Shown here: piece after piece, positions 34,650 through 44,288 of the stretch
Layout of the letters: each line of letters begins with the position of its first letter
Position numbering within the stretch: position 1 is the stretch's first letter
NCBI GenBank assembly: GCA_022510865.1
Contig: JAFLSQ010000011.1
Coordinates: 1 to 59,216 of the forward strand
Origin: Treponema sp.
Lineage (GTDB): Bacteria; Spirochaetota; Spirochaetia; Treponematales; Treponemataceae
DNA: 59,216 nt
Direction: 5' to 3'
Notes under the pieces: generated by a model
Told to the model about the DNA's origin: nothing
What the model saw: the letters and a program-made list of their open reading frames with translations, nothing else
Databases searched by the model: none
Made by a program: the position numbers and the translations under genes

Positions 34650-35355
34650 TTTAAAAATCAGTTTTGGTGATTTGCACGTCCTCAAAGATGTGTCAATTCA
34701 CATCAAAAAAGGTGAGAAAATCGTTCTGATTGGCCCGTCCGGGTCGGGAAAGAGCACTTTTCTGCGCTGCCTGAACCGCCTTGAAAATCCGGATTCCGGG
34801 ACAATCCTTTTTGAGGGCACAGATTTGACCAATCCTAAAACGAATCTGGATGTGTGCCGCCAGAAAATGGGGATGGTTTTCCAGCACTTCAATCTTTTTC
34901 CGCATCTGACTGTCATGCAGAACATCACGCTTGCGCCCGTGACGCTTGGCATTAAAACGCAGGCTCAGGCAGAGACGCTCGCGCTGGAGCTTTTGGAGCG
35001 GGTGGGCTTGGCCGAGAAGGCGCAGGTTTATCCGTCCACGCTGAGCGGCGGCCAGAAGCAGAGGATTGCGATTGTCCGTGCGCTTGCGATGCAGCCGGAT
35101 GTGATGCTTTTTGATGAGCCGACTTCTGCGCTTGACCCGGAGATGGTGGGCGAGGTTCTGAACGTGATGAAAGACCTTGCGAAAGACGGAATGACGATGG
35201 TTGTCGTCACCCACGAGATGGGCTTTGCGCGTGAGGTTGCCGACCGTGTGCTTTTTATGAACAACGGCTACATCGAGGAGGAGGGAACTCCCGAGCAGAT
35301 TTTCCAGAATCCGCAGAGTGAGCGGCTTAGGCAGTTTTTAAAATCGGTTCTATAA
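34633..35355 (+). CDS. Polar amino acid ABC transporter, ATP-binding protein
   Basis: A GlnQ/HisP-type ATPase: Walker [20 protein letters not shown], signature [15 protein letters not shown], Walker [15 protein letters not shown] and the switch [20 protein letters not shown]. The start is taken as GTG at 34633 ([14 protein letters not shown]), which gives the family length of 240 residues and a preceding AAAGGA. The upstream ATG would add unrelated residues. The last codon and stop overlap the stop codon of the convergent FAD gene. Confidence 0.94.
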   Translation: MIEVSNLKISFGDLHVLKDVSIHIKKGEKIVLIGPSGSGKSTFLRCLNRLENPDSGTILFEGTDLTNPKTNLDVCRQKMGMVFQHFNLFPHLTVMQNITLAPVTLGIKTQAQAETLALELLERVGLAEKAQVYPSTLSGGQKQRIAIVRALAMQPDVMLFDEPTSALDPEMVGEVLNVMKDLAKDGMTMVVVTHEMGFAREVADRVLFMNNGYIEEEGTPEQIFQNPQSERLRQFLKSVL

Positions 35356-37026
35356 TAAAAATCGCGTGATTGCCTTGCAGCAGTTCTCGCCGTCCATTGC
35401 GCTGGACACGATGCCGCCCGCATATCCGCTGCCTTCTCCCGCCGGGTACAGATTTTTCAGTGAGACGGACTCAAAAGTCTCTTTATTTCTGAGGATTCGC
35501 ACTGGCGTGCTTGTGCGTGTCTCCGGCGCGATTATCACCGCGTCATCGCAGACAAATCCGTGCATTAACTGATTGAACTGCGGGAACGCTTTGCGCAGCC
35601 GCGTGCAGATGTGAGGCTCCAGCCAGTCGTTCAAATTTGACGGGGTTATGCCCGGCGTGTAACTTGTGGGCGGAAAATCCGCTGAAATCCGGTTGGCAAG
35701 AAAATCTGTGAGCCGCTGCGCGGGTGCTTTTTGCGCCTGCCCGTGATTTTTTGCGCTGTGCTCAATATCACTGCGGAGAAACAGCCCCGCGAGCGCGGCG
35801 CAGCCCTGACTTTCTGCCAGATTGATGTGCTTTTGCGGAATGTCTTCCGGCCGGATTTCCACGACAATCGCGGAGTTGGACCACTTGGAGTTGCGTTTTG
35901 CGGCGGACATTCCGTTCACAACAATTTCGTCCGCGCTTGAGGCGGAAGGCACGACAAAACCGCCCGGGCACATACAAAAAGAGTAGACCCCGCGTCCGTC
36001 AATCTGCGCGGTTAGGCGGTATTCTGCCGCGCCAAGCCCGCCAGAATCATCAGCGGATGATTTTACGTCCCCGGCGTGATAATCGCCTTTTTTGTTTCTG
36101 CCAGTATTCTTGTGGTACTGAATCCTGTCTATCAGCTCCCGGGGATGCTCGACGCGCACTCCAGCGGCAAAAGTTTTTGCTTCAAGGGATTGGGGCGCGT
36201 GCCTTGCAATCATCATGTAAATGTCCGGCGCGGAATGCCCGGTTGCGAGCAGCACCGCGTCCGCGCGGAATTCGCCGGTGGTGTTGTCCGCAGTGCCCAG
36301 AGTTTTTACGCCAATCACACGGCCGTCCTCAACAATCAAATCTGTGCATTTTGTGTTAAAATGAATCTCGCCGCCAAGTTCCTCAATCCGCCTGCGCATA
36401 TTGTTTATCACTTTGGGAAGCCTGTCCGTGCCGATGTGGGGATGCGCGTCCGTGAGGATTTTCTCGCTTGCCCCAAAATGCACAAGAATCCGCAGAATCT
36501 GGCTGATGTCTCCGCGTTTATTGCTGCGCGTGTAAAGTTTGCCGTCAGAAAAAGTGCCCGCGCCGCCCTCGCCAAAGCAGTAGTTCGAGTCCGCGCTGAC
36601 AATCCCGCGTGTGCTTATGAGCGCGATGTCTTTTTTGCGCTGAGTTGTGTCCGCGCCCCGCTCGATTATCACAGGCCTGATTCCGCTCTCAAGAAGTTTG
36701 AGCGCGCCGAACAGCCCCGCAGGGCCTACGCCAACAATCACCACGCTGTGCGCGCTGCCAGCCTCTTTCCATTCGGGCAGAATCTGCGCGTTCCCGGCGA
36801 TTTTCCCGCGCTCTGCGTTTTCGGCATCCTCATCCAGAAAAATTTTGAAGCGCAGGTGGATTTTCACGCGCCCATGCCTTGCGTCCACGGATTTTTTTTC
36901 CAGCGCAGTGTGAATTTTATTGTATACAATCCCGGATTTTTTCAGTTCGGATTCAATCAGCGAGCGGATAAGCGCGTCATTCTGCGCATTTTCCGGGGGG
37001 ATTGTTATGGCGACTGTCGTAAGCAT
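35350..37026 (-). CDS. FAD-dependent oxidoreductase of the COG2509 type
   Basis: A large flavoprotein dehydrogenase of 558 residues. The Rossmann FAD motif [30 protein letters not shown] lies at about 95-125, after an N-terminal domain of about 90 residues. [20 protein letters not shown] and [25 protein letters not shown] match the family, as does the C-terminal [21 protein letters not shown]. The substrate is unknown. It stands alone and its promoter is among the best leaderless-type ones. Its stop overlaps that of the ABC ATPase tail to tail. Confidence 0.87.
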   Translation of the reverse strand: MLTTVAITIPPENAQNDALIRSLIESELKKSGIVYNKIHTALEKKSVDARHGRVKIHLRFKIFLDEDAENAERGKIAGNAQILPEWKEAGSAHSVVIVGVGPAGLFGALKLLESGIRPVIIERGADTTQRKKDIALISTRGIVSADSNYCFGEGGAGTFSDGKLYTRSNKRGDISQILRILVHFGASEKILTDAHPHIGTDRLPKVINNMRRRIEELGGEIHFNTKCTDLIVEDGRVIGVKTLGTADNTTGEFRADAVLLATGHSAPDIYMMIARHAPQSLEAKTFAAGVRVEHPRELIDRIQYHKNTGRNKKGDYHAGDVKSSADDSGGLGAAEYRLTAQIDGRGVYSFCMCPGGFVVPSASSADEIVVNGMSAAKRNSKWSNSAIVVEIRPEDIPQKHINLAESQGCAALAGLFLRSDIEHSAKNHGQAQKAPAQRLTDFLANRISADFPPTSYTPGITPSNLNDWLEPHICTRLRKAFPQFNQLMHGFVCDDAVIIAPETRTSTPVRILRNKETFESVSLKNLYPAGEGSGYAGGIVSSAMDGENCCKAITRFLL

Positions 37027-37032
37027 AATCAG

Positions 37033-37061
37033 ATTATAAAAGAGGGAAAGTTCAATGTCAA
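37033..37061 (-). promoter_or_regulatory. Consensus leaderless-type promoter of the FAD oxidoreductase
   Basis: -35 TTGACA (37056-37061), exactly 17 bases, -10 TATAAT (37033-37038), 6 bases, ATG at 37026. Both hexamers are perfect consensus. There is no Shine-Dalgarno. Confidence 0.85.
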
Positions 37062-37101
37062 TTTTGCGGATTTTTCTTGCGGCACTTTCGGAATGCCCGC
37101 C

Positions 37102-37138
37102 AAAAAAAAGGCGGCAATTTTGCCGCCTTTTTGTTTTT
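37102..37138. terminator. Bidirectional terminator, mainly for the FNT gene
   Basis: Stem AAAAAGGCGGCA/TGCCGCCTTTTT with an ATTT loop and T-runs on both strands. It is placed just after the minus-strand FNT stop at 37141. Confidence 0.9.
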
Positions 37139-37140
37139 GA

Positions 37141-37929
37141 TTAGTCGCGCTCTGTGAGGTAGATTGCCCAGTAGCCAAGACCTACCAGGAACGAACCACC
37201 GATTATGTTGCCCAGCGTTACAGGAAGCAGGTTTCTGAGGAAGAACGAGCCCCAGTGCAGCGGCTCGCTCGGGATGCCGTACATGTGCTGTGCGAAAATT
37301 CCGGACGGAACAAAGTACATATTCGCGATTGAGTGCTCGAAACCGCAGAGAACGAACAGGAAGACCGGGAGATACAATCCGATTACCTTACCCATGATGT
37401 CATCGGCCGCCATAGAAATCCACACGGCGATACAAACCATGAAGTTGCAGAGTGTTCCTTTGATTATTGCGTCTCCGAACGAAAGGCTCACTTTTGCCGT
37501 AGCGGTGTTCACTGCCGAAAGCGCGAGCGCACCGTCATACAAAGAGAGCACGTGTCCTAGGTTCACGAACGCCGCGACCAGAACCGACCCGACGAAGTTT
37601 CCCAAAAATACTACAACCAAAGAGCGTAGCATGGCCGTAAGATAAGTGTTTTTGGAAAGCACCGAAATGATGATAAGACAGTTGCCGGTGAACAACTCAC
37701 CGCCGGCAATCGTAATCATTACAAGTCCGATTGGGAACACAAGCGCGCTGAGAAGACGTGCCGTAGCAGGCTCTTCTATACCGCAGGACGCAATCTGACT
37801 TGCCAGCGCACCCATCGCAATGTACGCGCCCGCAAAAAGTCCAAGCAAGAACAACTTCCAAAGCCTCTGGGTTGTCTTACCATCGCCAATCATAACATAT
37901 ATGTCAGCAATCTCTAATGGTGTATTCAT
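37141..37929 (-). CDS. Formate/nitrite transporter (FNT) family channel
   Basis: A pentameric inner-membrane anion channel of the FocA/NirC family, 262 residues, six helices. Family stretches are FLLGLFAGAYIAMGALASQIA, ALVFPIGLVMITIAGGELFTGNCLI, and GFEHSIANMYFVPSGIF. The last contains the conserved central His and Asn of the FNT fold. In a fermenting spirochete, formate release or uptake is the likely use, though nitrite or hydrosulfide is not excluded. A GGAGG Shine-Dalgarno lies 4 bases before the ATG, at the end of a leader of about 200 bases that folds and holds a possible upstream reading frame. Confidence 0.9.
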   Translation of the reverse strand: MNTPLEIADIYVMIGDGKTTQRLWKLFLLGLFAGAYIAMGALASQIASCGIEEPATARLLSALVFPIGLVMITIAGGELFTGNCLIIISVLSKNTYLTAMLRSLVVVFLGNFVGSVLVAAFVNLGHVLSLYDGALALSAVNTATAKVSLSFGDAIIKGTLCNFMVCIAVWISMAADDIMGKVIGLYLPVFLFVLCGFEHSIANMYFVPSGIFAQHMYGIPSEPLHWGSFFLRNLLPVTLGNIIGGSFLVGLGYWAIYLTERD

Positions 37930-38110
37930 GTTTCCTCCTCTCTGTTTTTAAGTTTCCATGAATATCAATTTCTGAAAACTTTGAAAACGCGACTTTGCAA
38001 CGAAGCGAAAATCGCAGTGAATAGACGAGTTTTCTGGGGTTTTTACTCGCTCTGCGAACAAAAAACCCAGAAAACTCGAAGTTAAAGTTGCCGTGATATT
38101 TCAGCGTCAA
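37904..38110 (-). CDS. Possible upstream leader frame of the FNT gene
   Basis: A 68-codon frame opens with TTG at 38110, 7 bases after a perfect GGAGG (38118-38122), and ends inside the FNT gene out of frame. The product is basic and low in complexity. Two imperfect repeats give YHGNFNFE and IHGNLKTE. It contains both arms of the hairpin at 38026-38078. It may be a true leader peptide or part of a dispersed repeat. Confidence 0.3.
   Translation of the reverse strand: MTLKYHGNFNFEFSGFFVRRASKNPRKLVYSLRFSLRCKVAFSKFSEIDIHGNLKTERRKHEYTIRDC
38026..38078. repeat. 19-bp inverted repeat in the FNT leader
   Basis: CGAGTTTTCTGGGGTTTTT (38026-38044) pairs with AAAAAACCCAGAAAACTCG (38060-38078) with one mismatch around a 15-base loop. 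It lies within the 5' leader of the FNT gene. No T-run follows on the minus strand. 38123-38249 holds the likely FNT -10 (TATAAT, 38139-38144) and no gene. Confidence 0.7.
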
Positions 38111-38249
38111 CTTTAAGCCTCCATTATTGTAATTGATAATTATATCGCAAAAAACGCATTATGACTAGATGCTGATAATTTTACCCTCGTTTCGGGAGCG
38201 GATTTTCTGCCCGTTCCCGCAAGGATTTTGCATGACCGCTAGTCTTGTG

Positions 38250-38621
38250 TCAGTTTCCGAACGCCCGCTCCGCCGCAAAGACCGCGAGCAGTCCTGCCGC
38301 AACGCTTGCCGCGATGTATGCCGCCGCTGCTGCGTAGTTTCCGCCTTTGAGCAGTGCCGCGCTTTCCGCCGCGAATGCAGAGAACGTGGTGAAGCCGCCG
38401 CAGAATCCAGTGCGAATCATGGCGAGCGCGCGTGGACTGAGCGAGCCGCGCCGCGAGGCAATGCAGCCTGCGGCCGCAAAAATGAAGCAGCCCGCCACGT
38501 TGATTAGAAAGGTCTTTATTGGAAAGCCCGCGGGATTTTTGACCGGCACGAAACCCGCCGCGCACCGCAACGCGCTCCCCGCAAAGCCGCCGACCCCCGC
38601 AAGAAAAATGTCTGCAATCAT
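38250..38621 (-). CDS. crcB: Fluoride channel FluC/CrcB
   Basis: A small dual-topology membrane protein that exports fluoride. The 123-residue length and four hydrophobic segments fit. Motifs are GGFAGSALRC, TFLINVAGCFIFA (family TLxVN-G-F block) and GFCGGFTTFSAFAAE, the phenylalanine-box signature. A longer frame upstream adds 66 residues that are not CrcB-like. The ATG at 38621 is fixed by TTGACA-N17-TACCCT ending 6 bases before it. No fluoride riboswitch is possible in front, because the predicted RNA starts at the ATG. Confidence 0.93.
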   Translation of the reverse strand: MIADIFLAGVGGFAGSALRCAAGFVPVKNPAGFPIKTFLINVAGCFIFAAAGCIASRRGSLSPRALAMIRTGFCGGFTTFSAFAAESAALLKGGNYAAAAAYIAASVAAGLLAVFAAERAFGN

Positions 38622-38627
38622 ACTGGC

Positions 38628-38656
38628 AGGGTATGATGTTTGCGCGGGATTGTCAA
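38628..38656 (-). promoter_or_regulatory. Leaderless-type promoter of crcB
   Basis: -35 TTGACA (38651-38656), 17 bases, -10 TACCCT (38628-38633), 6 bases, ATG at 38621. There is no Shine-Dalgarno. Confidence 0.75.
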
Positions 38657-38843
38657 GGAACGAGCCGTTGCGGGCATTGCAGGGCAGACAGTTGCAGTGG
38701 GTAATCAAGGGGAAGGGGGTAATTATTTTGCTGGTTTTGTTTGTTGTGGACAGGTTGTTTGTGCTGAATGGCGTGGTGTGAGAATCGGCGGGAAAATCGC
38801 AGGGAGGCCGTCTTATCAATCCGCATCTTCATCCTGATAATTC

Positions 38844-38872
38844 TTGACGGAAGTCTGGCAATGTAGTAGATT
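38844..38872 (+). promoter_or_regulatory. Promoter of tRNA-Ser and SRP RNA
   Basis: -35 TTGACG (38844-38849), 17 bases, -10 TAGATT (38867-38872). The predicted start is near 38879, 5 bases before the tRNA. Confidence 0.7.
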
Positions 38873-38883
38873 AAAAGCATTCT

Positions 38884-38970
38884 GGAAAGATGTCCGAGCG
38901 GTTTAAGGTACACCCTTGGAAGGGGTGCGCAGCAGAAATGTTGCCGGGAGTTCGAATCTCCCTCTTTCCG
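38884..38970 (+). tRNA. tRNA-Ser (anticodon GGA)
   Basis: Acceptor arms GGAAAGA (38884-38890) and TCTTTCC (38963-38969), discriminator G. The anticodon stem CACCC/GGGTG carries loop TTGGAAG, anticodon GGA (38918-38920). It has the long variable arm of class II tRNAs and the T-loop TTCGAAT. No CCA is encoded. Confidence 0.96.
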
Positions 38971-38973
38971 ATT

Positions 38974-39076
38974 GCCCAGATGCCCTTCAAGTGTCTTCCG
39001 CAAAACCCCGCCAGAGGAGGAATCCAGCAACGGTATGCGGCAGGAGCTGTGCTTGGGATTATCTGGGCTTTTTTTT
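38974..39076 (+). ncRNA. ffs: Signal recognition particle RNA (small bacterial 4.5S type)
   Basis: The ends GCCCAGAT (38974) and ATCTGGGC (39061-39068) pair, and eight T follow, so the terminal stem also serves as terminator. In the middle, CCAGA-GGA-GGAA-TCC-AGCAA gives the conserved SRP apical hairpin: a GGAA tetraloop on a short stem, with the AGCA side of the symmetric internal loop. The flanks TCTTCCGCAA and GTGCTTGGGATTATCTGGGC resemble the matching parts of E. coli 4.5S RNA. It sits 3 bases after tRNA-Ser, an arrangement also found in other bacteria. Confidence 0.8.
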
Positions 39077-39100
39077 CTACCAAATTTTCAGAAATCCCTT

Positions 39101-39106
39101 TATACT
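39101..39106 (+). promoter_or_regulatory. Leaderless-type -10 element of the GH2 gene
   Basis: TATACT ends 6 bases before the ATG at 39113. The -35 is weak and there is no Shine-Dalgarno. It lies 25 bases after the SRP RNA T-run. Confidence 0.5.
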
Positions 39107-39112
39107 TAAAGA

Positions 39113-42100
39113 ATGAGAACTTTATTCAACGATTCATGGCGTTTTGCCGAGTATGCTCTGGAAGCGACTGAGGATTTTTATACCCCCGACCAGTTTTTTA
39201 ATATTGCGGAGAATCAGACTTATGCTGACGTGCGCGTTCCCCACGACTGGATGATTCATCACGTGAAAGATTTGTACAAGAACAGCGTGGGCTTTTATAA
39301 AAAGACATTCGAGCTTTCATCAGATATGATTGATGGCCGCCGCTGCGCAATCAGATTTGAGGGCGTCTACATGAACAGCGCGGTGTGGGTGAACGGAAAA
39401 AAGGCGGGCGAGTGGAAATACGGCTACTCCACGTTCGAGTTTGACATATCCGCCTTTGTGAAATCCGGGCAGAACGAGATTCTTGTGATTGTCGTGTACC
39501 AGAACTGCAACACACGCTGGTATTCCGGCGCGGGAATTTTCCGCGATGTCACTTTCATCAGCTCGCAGAAAGTTTATCTGCCGACTGACGGCGTTTATTT
39601 TTCGGCAGTTCCCGCAGACTGCAATGCGCTTGACGGCGAGTGGAACATCAAAATTTCCGCTGAGGTTGCGGGCGCGCTGAGCGGTCACAAACTGGAGAAT
39701 ATCATCTCCACGGTGGACGGAAAAATTGCCGCAAAATCAGAATTTCCGCTGCTGCCAGTTCCAGTGCGCGACGAGGAGTCGGACTGGCTTCATCAGGTTG
39801 TGCCTGCGTTCGCGAGCGCGTCAATCTCACGTGCCCACGAGGAAATCGTCATAGAAAAACCGATGCTCTGGGATATTGACAGCCCGGTTTTTTATATCCT
39901 CACTACAAAACTGATGGACAAAGACGGCAACGTGATTGATGAGATTTCCCAGCACTGCGGATTCAAATATGCCGAATTTACGCCGGACAAGGGATTTTTC
40001 CTGAACGGCCGGCATCAGAAAATTTACGGCGCGTGCCATCACCATGACCAGGGTGCGCTTGGGGCCGCGTTTGATGTGAATGCCCTGCGCCGCCAGTTCA
40101 ATCGGCTTAAGGAGATGGGCGTGAATTCGGTGAGGTGCTCGCACAATCCGCCGCCTTCCGCCTGGATGAACCTTTGCGATGAGCTTGGCCTGATGGTTGA
40201 TGACGAGGCTTTTGATATGTGGGAGAAGCCCAAAACTCCGTTTGATTACGGTGTCTACTTCAACGAGTGGTGGGAGAAGGACACGACAAGCTGGGTGCGC
40301 CGGGACAGAAATCATCCTAGCCTGATAATGTGGTCAATCGGCAATGAGATTTATGATACTCACGTGGGGAACGGTTTTGAAATCACAAAAAAACTGTATG
40401 CCTGCGTGGAGAAAAACGACCCCGGGCGCAACGCTCCGATTACAATCGGCTCAAATTATATGATGACGGACGGTGCCCAGAAGTGCGCCGAGGAAATTGA
40501 CACGGTCGGCTACAATTATCTGGAGCGGCTTTATGATGAGCATCACAAAAAATATCCGCATTGGAAGATTTATGGCTCGGAGACCAGCTCCACTGTTCAG
40601 AGCCGCGGAATTTATCACTTCCCCGATTCGCTCAAACTGGTGACGTTCAGCGACGGGCAGTGCTCTACGCTCGGCAACTGCACCACGCCATGGGGCTGCG
40701 TCAACACTCAGACTGTGATTGCGACCGACAGGGACTGCGCTTTCAGTGCGGGCCAGTACATCTGGACGGGCTGGGATTATATCGGCGAGCCTACGCCATA
40801 TCACACAAAGTCATCGTTTTTCGGGCAGATTGACACTGCGGGCTTCCCGAAAGACACGTTATATCTTTATAAAGCGGAGTGGGCGGGCAAAAAAATCGCA
40901 CCGTTCGTCCATCTTCTGCCTTACTGGGACTGGAATGAAGGTCAGATGATTGACGTGAAGGCGTACTCGAATGCCCAGAGCGTCGAGCTGTTTTTTAACG
41001 GCGATTCTCTTGGCAGGCAGGAGATAAATCATGCGGGCGGCACGGCGATGTTCGGTCACTGGCAGGTTGAATATCACAAAGGTGAGATTAAGGCCGTCGC
41101 TTATGATAAAAACGGCAATAAAGTTGCGGAGGACGTGAGAAAATCCTTTGGCGACCCCTCGGCGATTGTCCTGCGGCCTGAGGATGATGACACCGGCGAC
41201 CTGCATTTCATTCAGATTATGACGGCGGATAAAGACGGCATTCTTGTTGAGAACGCGCGCAATTACATCACGCTGAATGTTGCGGGCGATGCGGAGCTTG
41301 TTGGAATGGACAACGGAGATTCAACCGACTACGACGAGTATGTTGGTCAGAGCGTGCGAAGCCACACAAGGCGGCTTTTTGCGAACCGGCTGATTGCCAT
41401 CGTCCGGGAAAAAAAATCAGGCGGCTCTTTTGTCGTGACCGCCGCGAGCAAGGATTTGCCGAACGTCTCGGTTAAATTTGACATCGCTTTGAGGAAATGG
41501 ACTGATGTTGCGCCGTACAACTCAATCCACGCGGAATGTGATTTTGTGCCAAGCCGGAAAATCGAGATCATTGCGGAAGGAAGCACGAATCTTGATGCTG
41601 CAAGGCGGGAGGTCAAAGTCCGCGCAAGAATGCTCCCCGAGAACGCCACGCTAAAAGAAATAAAATGGAATCCGGTTCTCAAGGAATGCGTTGAGAGCGA
41701 CAATATTTCTGTGAATATCTTGCAGCCTGAAAGCGGCAGTGAGCCGGGCGTTCAGGTTGCGGTAATCAGGGCGGAAGGTGACGGCGAGTGCATCCTGCGC
41801 TGCACGGCGATGAACAACACAAAATATGATGAGGTTCTGAGCGATTTGCCGTTCACGGTGAGCGGAATCGGGACGCACAAGAGAAATCCGTATGAGCTGA
41901 TTGAGGCGTGCCGAATGAGCGGATGGGATTCCTCTGGCGGCAAGGTCAAGCCCGAGCTGTCTCTGGAAAGCGGAATCTCCACGCGAAAAAGCGGCGATAC
42001 ATGTATTAGTTTTGACAAGGTGGATTTTGGTGCGGACGGCGCGGACTCAATCCACATCCCGATTTTCAGTCACAATACGGAGCTTGGCGTTGAGATCTGG

Positions 42101-42652
42101 GACGGCGAGCCGGGCGCGGGCGGCGAGTGCCTCGGAAAATTCACGTACAGCCACGAGTCAATTTACAACGTTTACAGCGAGAACGTTTTTGTCCTGAGCA
42201 GACGGCTTTTTGGCGTTCACACGCTTAGCATCGTGCTGCCAGAGGGAATTTATTTCCACGGATTTTATTTTGATAAATCTCCCAAGGCGTTCGCTACGCT
42301 GCGGGCCGTTGACGCGGATGTTATCACCGGGGATTCGTTCACAAAAACTTCCGGCGCGGTTGAGAGAATCGGGAATAACGTGAACCTTGATTTTGCCAGC
42401 ATGGATTTTGGCGCGGACAAGGCCGTGCGGCTGACAATCTGCGGGAAATCCAACACGGAGAACAACACAATCAACGTGAAATTTTTTGGCGCGGACGGCG
42501 TGAATTCCACTCAGGTGATAGAATTCGCGCACACGGACGATTATGAGGAGAAAACTTTTGAGATTTCCCCCGTGACCGGCGCGCAGAAAATCAGTTTTGT
42601 GTTCCTGCCGGGCAGCAATTTTGACTTCAAATGGTTCAGGTTCGGAAAATGA
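39113..42652 (+). CDS. Large GH2 family beta-glycosidase (beta-galactosidase-like)
   Basis: A cytoplasmic (no signal peptide) retaining exo-glycosidase of 1179 residues. The N-terminal sugar-binding domain (NDSWRFAEYALEA, VPHDWMIHH) and Ig-like domain lead to the barrel with GVNSVRCSHNPPPSAWMNLCDELGLMVDDEAFDMW, the acid/base Glu in WSIGNEIYD (E412) and the nucleophile in YGSETSSTV (E490). A DUF4982-like and Big/Ig-like middle (about 600-850) and two C-terminal beta-rich modules of about 130 residues, perhaps carbohydrate-binding, complete it. The substrate could be a beta-galactoside or a related sugar; sequence alone does not decide. Confidence 0.88.
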   Translation: MRTLFNDSWRFAEYALEATEDFYTPDQFFNIAENQTYADVRVPHDWMIHHVKDLYKNSVGFYKKTFELSSDMIDGRRCAIRFEGVYMNSAVWVNGKKAGEWKYGYSTFEFDISAFVKSGQNEILVIVVYQNCNTRWYSGAGIFRDVTFISSQKVYLPTDGVYFSAVPADCNALDGEWNIKISAEVAGALSGHKLENIISTVDGKIAAKSEFPLLPVPVRDEESDWLHQVVPAFASASISRAHEEIVIEKPMLWDIDSPVFYILTTKLMDKDGNVIDEISQHCGFKYAEFTPDKGFFLNGRHQKIYGACHHHDQGALGAAFDVNALRRQFNRLKEMGVNSVRCSHNPPPSAWMNLCDELGLMVDDEAFDMWEKPKTPFDYGVYFNEWWEKDTTSWVRRDRNHPSLIMWSIGNEIYDTHVGNGFEITKKLYACVEKNDPGRNAPITIGSNYMMTDGAQKCAEEIDTVGYNYLERLYDEHHKKYPHWKIYGSETSSTVQSRGIYHFPDSLKLVTFSDGQCSTLGNCTTPWGCVNTQTVIATDRDCAFSAGQYIWTGWDYIGEPTPYHTKSSFFGQIDTAGFPKDTLYLYKAEWAGKKIAPFVHLLPYWDWNEGQMIDVKAYSNAQSVELFFNGDSLGRQEINHAGGTAMFGHWQVEYHKGEIKAVAYDKNGNKVAEDVRKSFGDPSAIVLRPEDDDTGDLHFIQIMTADKDGILVENARNYITLNVAGDAELVGMDNGDSTDYDEYVGQSVRSHTRRLFANRLIAIVREKKSGGSFVVTAASKDLPNVSVKFDIALRKWTDVAPYNSIHAECDFVPSRKIEIIAEGSTNLDAARREVKVRARMLPENATLKEIKWNPVLKECVESDNISVNILQPESGSEPGVQVAVIRAEGDGECILRCTAMNNTKYDEVLSDLPFTVSGIGTHKRNPYELIEACRMSGWDSSGGKVKPELSLESGISTRKSGDTCISFDKVDFGADGADSIHIPIFSHNTELGVEIWDGEPGAGGECLGKFTYSHESIYNVYSENVFVLSRRLFGVHTLSIVLPEGIYFHGFYFDKSPKAFATLRAVDADVITGDSFTKTSGAVERIGNNVNLDFASMDFGADKAVRLTICGKSNTENNTINVKFFGADGVNSTQVIEFAHTDDYEEKTFEISPVTGAQKISFVFLPGSNFDFKWFRFGK

Positions 42653-42749
42653 TTGCGATTGCCGGGCCGGAAAATCAAAAATATCACAAATTTCCTGAAA
42701 CCACTTTTCATGGGAGCGGGAAATATGGTATATTTATACTTTAGGAATG

Positions 42750-44185
<1,436 letters not shown>

Positions 44186-44187
44186 AT

Positions 44188-44215
44188 AGGAACTCGAATG
44201 CGAGTTCCTGTTTTT
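44188..44215 (+). terminator. Intrinsic terminator of gdhA
   Basis: Perfect 9-bp stem AGGAACTCG/CGAGTTCCT with an AATG loop and GTTTTT. It ends one base before tRNA-Val. Confidence 0.88.
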
Positions 44216-44216
44216 G

Positions 44217-44288
44217 GCTCGATTAACTCAGGGGTAGAGTGCCACCTTCACACGGTGGAAGTCGTTGGTTCAAATCCAACATCGAGCA
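44217..44288 (+). tRNA. tRNA-Val (anticodon CAC)
   Basis: Arms GCTCGAT and ATCGAGC pair with discriminator A. The anticodon stem CCACC/GGTGG holds loop TTCACAC, anticodon CAC (44249-44251). T-loop TTCAAAT. No CCA is encoded. It directly abuts the stop codon of the convergent Gfo/Idh gene. Confidence 0.96.

Noticed and set aside
36076..37140. 354-codon plus-strand frame
   Set aside because: Antisense to the FAD oxidoreductase and runs through its promoter and the terminator.
38622..38700. Fluoride riboswitch before crcB
   Set aside because: Promoter elements occupy this space and the predicted RNA starts at the ATG; no riboswitch motif seen.
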